Shown here: piece after piece, positions 5,943 through 10,308 of the stretch
Layout: each line of letters starts with the position of its first letter
Numbering within the stretch: position 1 is the first letter of the stretch
Origin: DASTPP01 sp035762175
GTDB lineage: Bacteria > Myxococcota_A > Polyangia > Polyangiales > Polyangiaceae
Direction: 5' to 3'
Assembly: GCA_035762175.1 (NCBI GenBank)
Contig: DASTPP010000188.1
Location: forward strand, 1-10,308
Length of the DNA stretch: 10,308 nucleotides
Made by a program: the position numbers and the translations under genes
The notes under the pieces: generated by a model
What the model was told of the DNA's origin: nothing
Seen by the model: only the letters and a program-made list of their open reading frames with translations
Databases searched by the model: none

Positions 5943-6467
5943 ATGAAGGCAAAGACCATCGGCTACTGGGCGACGACGGCGCTCGTCGCGCTCGCGGTCG
6001 GCGTGGGCGGCGTGTTCGACTTGCTGCGCTCGCCCGACGTCGTCGAGGCCATGAAGCACCTCGGCTACCCCGCGTACGTCGCCCCGCTGCTCGGCGTCTG
6101 GAAGGTCCTCGGCACCGCGGCCATTCTCGCGCCCGGCCTGCCCCTCGTGAAAGAGTGGGCGTACGCCGGCATCGTCTTCGACCTGACCGGCGCCGCGGTC
6201 TCGCACGCGTCGTCGGGCGACCCCGCGAGCAACGTGATCACGCCGCTCGTGCTGACCGCGCTCGCCGTCGCCTCGTGGGCGCTGCGCCCCGAGAGCCGCA
6301 AGCTGCCCGGCGTGCGGGGCCTGCCCGCGGGCGGCGCCGCGGGGGCGAAGCAAGAGGGCCAGGCGCCGCTGCCCAGTTTAAAGCGTGCGCCCGGCCGGGG
6401 CGGGCGAGAGGCGGGGCCGCGCCAGCGAGCGGCCTCCGTCCGGGGGCGGCAATTCCGATGGCAGTGA
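5943..6467 (+). CDS. DoxX-like four-helix membrane protein with extended C-terminus
   Basis: A 174-residue protein. Residues 1-120 match DoxX-like proteins (PF13564 type): four hydrophobic helices at about 8-26, 45-64, 70-88 and 98-115, with GGVFDLLRSPDVVEAM, the LGVWKVLGTAAIL helix and the EWAYAGIVFDLTGA segment typical of the group. DoxX-like proteins are small inner-membrane proteins of mostly unknown function, some linked to redox or stress responses. The family usually ends soon after the fourth helix; here about 54 residues of basic, Gly/Pro-rich sequence follow. A rare TTA codon at 6378 and A/T-ending codons after it mark loss of coding character, so the tail may be a stop-loss extension. 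The ATG at 5943 is chosen over the upstream frame because GGGGGGAG (5921-5928) precedes it and the first helix follows directly. Confidence 0.8.
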   Translation: MKAKTIGYWATTALVALAVGVGGVFDLLRSPDVVEAMKHLGYPAYVAPLLGVWKVLGTAAILAPGLPLVKEWAYAGIVFDLTGAAVSHASSGDPASNVITPLVLTALAVASWALRPESRKLPGVRGLPAGGAAGAKQEGQAPLPSLKRAPGRGGREAGPRQRAASVRGRQFRWQ

Positions 6468-6514
6468 AAGTCGGCCTCGGTTTTGAGAGGCCTCGGCCGG
6501 GTGCGGGGGGCGCG

Positions 6515-6552
6515 AGCGCCGGGGCCTCGTGACGTTTGGGGGGCGCTTTTTT
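6515..6552 (+). terminator. Possible terminator after the DoxX-like gene
   Basis: AGCGCC (6515-6520) pairs with GGCGCT (6542-6547), followed by a run of T to 6552. The loop is long (21 nt), which weakens the call. A second small hairpin, GGCCTC/GAGGCC, lies just after the stop at 6473-6492 without a T run. Confidence 0.4.
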
Positions 6553-6581
6553 CTGGCCCGGGCGGCGCGCCGCCGCCGCCG

Positions 6582-6611
6582 TTGACCGGCCCTCGGGGCG
6601 GCTCGTAAAGT
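6582..6611 (+). promoter_or_regulatory. Sigma-70-type promoter of the zinc-ribbon kinase
   Basis: TTGACC (6582-6587) and TAAAGT (6606-6611) are 18 bp apart, the closest match to housekeeping consensus in the window. The start site would fall near 6618, leaving a leader of about 9 nt and only a weak GGGG before the ATG at 6627. Confidence 0.65.
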
Positions 6612-6626
6612 GGGCCCCGGGGTGCA

Positions 6627-8342
6627 ATGCGGAAGTGTCCCCTGTGTAACCTGCGGTACCCGAACGTCAGCACCCTGTGCTTCGTCGACGGGTCCCCGCT
6701 CATTCCGCTCGAGGACCCGCGGGTAAAAAGCACGCTCGCGGGCCGCTACGTCATCGAGGACGTGGTCGGCGAGGGGGGCATGGCCACGGTCTACCGGGCG
6801 CGCCACAAGCTGACCGACCGGCCCTGCGCCGTGAAGGTGATGAACCCGATGATGGCGCGCGACCAGGTCGTGCGCGAGCGCTTCCGGCGCGAGGCGAAGG
6901 CGGCGCAAATTCTCGCGCACCCGAACATCATCGAGATCTTCGACCAGGGCGACACCGAAGACGACACCTCGTACCTGGCGATGGAGCTCCTCGAGGGCGA
7001 AGACCTCGGCTACCTCATCAGCCGCGGCGCCCTGCCGGTCGAGCGGGCGCTGCCCATCATGGTGCAGATGGCCCGCGCGCTCGCCCGCGCGCACGACTTC
7101 GGCGTCTTGCACCGCGATCTGAAGCCCGAGAACATCTTCATCTGCGTCGGGCCGCAGGGCGAAGACCTGGTCAAGCTGCTCGACTTCGGCATCGCCCGCT
7201 CGCTGCAAGACTCGCGGCTGACGGGCACGGGCGAGGTGTTCGGCACGCCCCAGTACATGGCGCCCGAGCGCATCACGAGCATCGACACGGGGCCCTCGGC
7301 CGACCTGTACGCGCTCGGCATCCTCTACTTCGAGATGATGACGGGGCGGCTGCCCTTCGACGCGCCCGACATCCCCTCGTTCTTGTTCAAGCACCTGCAA
7401 GAGCAGCCGCCCAAGCTGCGCACGCTCGTGCCCGAGGCGCCCGAGGCGCTCGAAGAGCTGGTCGACCGCATGCTCGCGAAAGACCCCGCCTCGCGCCCGG
7501 TCGACGCGCACCGCGTGCGGCTCGACCTCGAAGAGATCGGCCGCGCGCTCGGCATCGCCCTGCCCTTCGAGCCGGCGCCGGCGACGCAGCACCTGCCCTC
7601 GATGCTGCCGCCGGTGCCGGTCGACCGCTGGCAGCGCCGGGCCGAGGTGTTCAAGCAGATGCTGCACCGGGCCTTCGGCGCCGCGCCGCCCGCGCCGCTC
7701 GCGCGCGCGCTCGACGAGCTCCGGCGGCACCTCCGCGAGCTGACGGCGCTGCGGGCCGAGGAGGCGACCGAGCGCCGCAAGCTGCAGACCATCGAGGCGA
7801 AGGAGCGCGAGGGGCGCCTGCGCTTCGGCGCCGCGATGGACAGCCTGGGCCACGACGCCTCGACCGCGCGCGCCGAAGCCCGCGTGGCGCGCTCGGCCCT
7901 CGCGCCGCTGCGCGACGAGGCGCTCCGCTGCGCCGAGGCCGCGCGCGGCGCCCACCGCGACATCCTCTTCTGGGAGGGGCGCAGCGGCTTCCAAGAGCCC
8001 TACCCGCAGCTCGCCGCCGCCTACCACGCCGCCGGCGAGGCCGTCGAGCGCTGGGCCGAGGCCTGCGAGCGCGAGCGCGCCGCGCGCGGCGCGCTGCAAG
8101 AGCGCGAGCAGGCCGTCTCCGACCTCGAGTTCCAAGTGCACGAGCTGCGCCAGGCGCTCGAGAAGTTCGAGGCGAGCGTCGGCGCCGAGCGCAGCGCGCA
8201 AGAGGCGCTGGGCCTCGAGCTCGCCCGCCGCATCGAGGCGCACGAGAGCGAGCTCACCGCGATCGCCGGGCGCATCGCCGAGCCCCTGCGCGGCCGCCCC
8301 GGCCTCGAGGGCCTCTTCCAAGAGCTCGAAACGGCGGCGTAG
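6627..8342 (+). CDS. Hanks-type Ser/Thr protein kinase with N-terminal zinc-ribbon-like motif and C-terminal coiled coil
   Basis: A 571-residue protein. Residues 4-21 (CPLC, then LCFVDG) form a CxxC plus Cys/Asp motif like the short zinc ribbons preceding some myxobacterial kinases. The kinase domain spans about 41-305 with all key residues: Gly loop GEGGMATVY (48-56), Lys70, helix-C Glu89, HRDLKPEN (162-169, catalytic Asp164), DFG (186-188), APER (212-215) and Asp226 of the DLYALG motif. It should be an active kinase using ATP; substrates are unknown. Residues 335-570 are Ala/Glu/Arg-rich and strongly helical, probably a coiled coil for dimerisation or partner binding. No transmembrane segment is seen, so it is likely cytoplasmic. 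It converges on a second kinase 93 bp away; the two could share a pathway, but nothing in the sequence proves this. Its own promoter lies directly upstream. Confidence 0.93.
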   Translation: MRKCPLCNLRYPNVSTLCFVDGSPLIPLEDPRVKSTLAGRYVIEDVVGEGGMATVYRARHKLTDRPCAVKVMNPMMARDQVVRERFRREAKAAQILAHPNIIEIFDQGDTEDDTSYLAMELLEGEDLGYLISRGALPVERALPIMVQMARALARAHDFGVLHRDLKPENIFICVGPQGEDLVKLLDFGIARSLQDSRLTGTGEVFGTPQYMAPERITSIDTGPSADLYALGILYFEMMTGRLPFDAPDIPSFLFKHLQEQPPKLRTLVPEAPEALEELVDRMLAKDPASRPVDAHRVRLDLEEIGRALGIALPFEPAPATQHLPSMLPPVPVDRWQRRAEVFKQMLHRAFGAAPPAPLARALDELRRHLRELTALRAEEATERRKLQTIEAKEREGRLRFGAAMDSLGHDASTARAEARVARSALAPLRDEALRCAEAARGAHRDILFWEGRSGFQEPYPQLAAAYHAAGEAVERWAEACERERAARGALQEREQAVSDLEFQVHELRQALEKFEASVGAERSAQEALGLELARRIEAHESELTAIAGRIAEPLRGRPGLEGLFQELETAA

Positions 8343-8354
8343 CCCCGCGCCGAA

Positions 8355-8388
8355 GCCCCGGCGACGCGTCGGGGCCGGCGCACCGGCC
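8355..8388. terminator. Overlapping hairpins between the convergent kinases
   Basis: GCCCCG (8355-8360) pairs with CGGGGC (8370-8375) around an internal GACGCGTC palindrome. An overlapping perfect stem GGCCGG (8373-8378)/CCGGCC (8383-8388) has a 4-nt loop. The two are mutually exclusive. Neither has a T run, so they are only possible bidirectional transcript-end structures in the 93-bp gap. Confidence 0.35.
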
Positions 8389-8435
8389 GTGCGTCGCCGT
8401 CGTTCAGGCTCGACCGGGGGTTGTGCTCGGCACTC

Positions 8436-10217
8436 TTAGCGGCTGCCCCAGAGCAGCACGGCGATGGCGCCGACGCCCATGCCGATGATGAGCAAGAGGA
8501 CCATCAGCGCCCAGCGCACGGCGGAGGCGCGCGAGCGGCCCTGGGGCGGCAGCGCGTCGGCCGGGGGCACCGGGTTGAGGATGGGCTCGACGCCCCTCGA
8601 CGGCTCGAGGTTGGCGTAGGGCGGGGGCATGGGGGGCATGGGCCGGCCCGGGCCGCCCAGGGGGGGCGGGGCGGCGGGCAGGGCGGGGCCGCCGAGGGCA
8701 GGCGGCATCCCGTGCGAGTGGTTGACGGGCCCCGTGGGCAGGCTGGCGGCGGGGCTGGGGCCCGGGCCGGTGTGCACGATGTTGCCGCCGACCATCAGGG
8801 GGGCGGTGGGGCTGTGCCGCGCGGGGGGCACGTTGACGGCGGGCGCGCCGGCGGCGGGCAGGACGAAGGTGGGGCCGGGGCCGGGGCCGGGGGTGGCCGG
8901 GACGGCCTGCGTCGAGGGCGGCAGGTCGACCGTCTCGGACATCGGCTGCGGCGGCGGCACGGTCGAGGGCGAGTTGTTCGGCGGCGGCGGCGGGTCGTCG
9001 TCGGCGAGCACGTCGTTGCGCGACGACTCGGCGATGTCGTCGGTCGCCTCCGAGCGGACCATGGCGGCGAGGTCGGCGACCCAGTTCTTGCGCAGCGCCC
9101 GCGCGTTGTTGGGCGCCGAGTTGCGGGCCTCGGCCTTGCGCTGCTTGCGGCGCTGCGCGAAGGCGCCGCCCATGCCAGCCGCGACCTCGGGCGGCATGTT
9201 CTCGATCTCCATCACCTCGGTCTCGTCGTTCTCCTCGTCGTCGCCGTCGTCGCCGCCGGCCGCGTGCACGCGCGGCAGCATCGAGTCGAGCCGCGGCACG
9301 CCGCCGCCGTTGCCGCCCTCTTCTTCGGCGGTCTTGTCCTGCTCCATCCGCTCGAACTCGACCATGACCTCCTCGAGCCGCTCGGCGAGCTGCTCGGCGG
9401 AGGCGAGGCGGCGGTTGCGGTCCTTGGCGAGGCAGAGGTCGATGGTCTCGCTGAGCAGCGGCGGCAGCCCGGGTATCACCGAGCCGAGCGCCTTGTGCCG
9501 GTGCGTCAGGATCGCCGAGAGCACGGCGTTGTAGTTGTTCTCGTTGAAGGGCGCGACGCCGGCGATGGCCTGATAGAGGATGACGCCCATGCCCCAGATG
9601 TCGCTGCGGGCGTCGATGTCGCGCTGGCCCCGGGCCTGCTCGGGGCTCATGTAGAGGGGCGTGCCGACGAGCATGCCCACGTGCGTCAGGCTCGGGGCGC
9701 GGGGCCCGACGCCGATGGTCTTGGAGATGCCGAAGTCGAGGATCTTCGCCGTCACCTCGCCGTCCTGCGAGACGCGGTTCAGAAAGATGTTGGCCGGCTT
9801 GATGTCGCGGTGCACGACGCCGGCCTTGTGGGCGAGGGCGAGCGCGCCCGAGACGCCGACCATCAGCGAGACGGCCGGGCGCGGGTCGAGGCGGCCGACG
9901 CGCTTGAGCACGACGTCGAGGCCCTCGCCCCGCAGGAGCTCCATCACCATGTAGGGGACGGAGCCGGCCTCCTCGGCCATGCCGAGGTCGTAGATGTGCA
10001 CGAGCGAGGGGTGCTCGAGCCGGCCGCAGACGCGCGCCTCGCGAAAGAACCGCTGCACGAGCGTCGGGTCGCGCGCGAACTGCGGCAGCATGAACTTGAT
10101 GGCGAAGGCCCGGTCCGTCCGCTCGTTACGGGCAGCCCACACCATGCCCATGGCGCCGTGGCCGAGCAGTTTCTCGAGGCGGTACTTGCCGCCGATAAGC
10201 GCGCCCGGTTGAAGCAA
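8436..10217 (-). CDS. Hanks-type Ser/Thr protein kinase with Pro-rich linker and C-terminal membrane anchor
   Basis: A 593-residue protein. The kinase domain (about 12-285) has the Gly loop GHGAMGMVW (19-27), Lys41, Glu60, HRDIKPAN (136-143, catalytic Asp138), DFG (161-163), SPEQ (191-194) and Asp206, so it should be active. An acidic stretch (about 322-340) and a basic/Ala region follow. Residues 405-565 are Pro/Gly-rich and disordered. Residues 568-589 are a single hydrophobic helix with only GSR-type residues after it, so the protein is probably tail-anchored with the kinase in the cytoplasm and no extracellular sensor. Upstream stimulus and substrates are unknown. The start is a TTG at 10217, supported by GGGAG 7 nt before it and by the usual short distance to the kinase domain. 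Confidence 0.92.
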   Translation of the reverse strand: MLQPGALIGGKYRLEKLLGHGAMGMVWAARNERTDRAFAIKFMLPQFARDPTLVQRFFREARVCGRLEHPSLVHIYDLGMAEEAGSVPYMVMELLRGEGLDVVLKRVGRLDPRPAVSLMVGVSGALALAHKAGVVHRDIKPANIFLNRVSQDGEVTAKILDFGISKTIGVGPRAPSLTHVGMLVGTPLYMSPEQARGQRDIDARSDIWGMGVILYQAIAGVAPFNENNYNAVLSAILTHRHKALGSVIPGLPPLLSETIDLCLAKDRNRRLASAEQLAERLEEVMVEFERMEQDKTAEEEGGNGGGVPRLDSMLPRVHAAGGDDGDDEENDETEVMEIENMPPEVAAGMGGAFAQRRKQRKAEARNSAPNNARALRKNWVADLAAMVRSEATDDIAESSRNDVLADDDPPPPPNNSPSTVPPPQPMSETVDLPPSTQAVPATPGPGPGPTFVLPAAGAPAVNVPPARHSPTAPLMVGGNIVHTGPGPSPAASLPTGPVNHSHGMPPALGGPALPAAPPPLGGPGRPMPPMPPPYANLEPSRGVEPILNPVPPADALPPQGRSRASAVRWALMVLLLIIGMGVGAIAVLLWGSR

Positions 10218-10224
10218 TACGTGT

Positions 10225-10229
10225 CTCCC
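10225..10229 (-). promoter_or_regulatory. Ribosome binding site deciding the TTG start of the second kinase
   Basis: On the minus strand GGGAG lies 7 nt before the TTG at 10217. There is no in-frame ATG or GTG just upstream, which supports the rare TTG start. Confidence 0.55.
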
Positions 10230-10251
10230 GACGTTTGCCCTTGCCCGAGGC

Positions 10252-10280
10252 AGCGTACTAGGCCCGCCCCCATCGGGGAA
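10252..10280 (-). promoter_or_regulatory. Candidate promoter of the second kinase
   Basis: On the minus strand TTCCCC (10275-10280) and TACGCT (10252-10257) are 17 bp apart. The -10 element ends 34 nt before the TTG start. The -35 match is poor; an overlapping TAGTAC (10255-10260) is an alternative -10. Confidence 0.35.
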
Positions 10281-10308
10281 GACCTCCCGTACGTTGCGTG
10301 AACGAACG

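Noticed and set aside
6378..8321. Minus-strand frame of 647 codons over the first kinase
   Set aside because: It is antisense to a complete kinase and has no recognisable domain.
8421..10301. Plus-strand frame of 626 codons over the second kinase
   Set aside because: It is antisense to a kinase with all catalytic motifs; its His/Gly/Arg/Ala composition is typical of shadow frames.

Overview
The window is very GC-rich DNA (G or C at almost every third codon position) that looks like a myxobacterium, most likely of the Polyangia (Sorangium/Polyangium-like) lineage. The evidence is two secreted proteins ending in MYXO-CTERM-type sorting tails (Cys, hydrophobic stretch, Arg run), one of them resembling the SCE4755 family of polysaccharide monooxygenase-like proteins known from Sorangium, and two Hanks-type Ser/Thr kinases with myxobacterial architecture. 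This placement is inference from gene content; there is no rRNA or other phylogenetic marker here.

Layout, left to right. (1) 2-1447 (+): 3' part of a gene for a secreted, surface-anchored protein with a somatomedin-B-like Cys domain, an unassigned globular domain, a long Gly/Thr/Ser repeat and a MYXO-CTERM tail, followed by a Rho-independent terminator. (2) 1578-1671: a 35-bp tandem repeat made from the 3' end of the convergent gene. (3) 1642-2415 (-): DUF1963-like protein with several Cys pairs. (4) 2416-2774: 359 bp with no convincing gene. (5) 2775-3245 (-): TerB-like protein. (6) 3242-3706 (-): a frame-disrupted gene whose terminal TGA overlaps the terB start. (7) 3799-4623 (+): Uma2-like protein with a probably degenerate nuclease site, apparently leaderless. 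(8) 4758-5783 (+): SCE4755-type LPMO-like protein. (9) 5943-6467 (+): DoxX-like four-helix membrane protein with an odd C-terminal tail. (10) 6627-8342 (+) and 8436-10217 (-): two convergent Ser/Thr kinases, one with an N-terminal zinc-ribbon-like motif and coiled coil, the other with a Pro-rich linker and C-terminal transmembrane anchor.

The genes do not form one operon. Each intact gene except the truncated first one has its own upstream spacing, and most have their own -10-like hexamer, often of the form TAnnCT, 7 to 34 nt from the start codon. The functional themes are cell-surface display (genes 1 and 8) and Ser/Thr phosphorylation signalling (the kinase pair); the remaining genes are housekeeping or accessory singletons. 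I did not find a CRISPR array, tRNA, rRNA, insertion sequence or a clear defence island. The most interesting items are the surface-anchored histidine-brace candidate, the shared promoter element, the repeat that duplicates a gene's 3' end, and the frame-switched gene upstream of terB.
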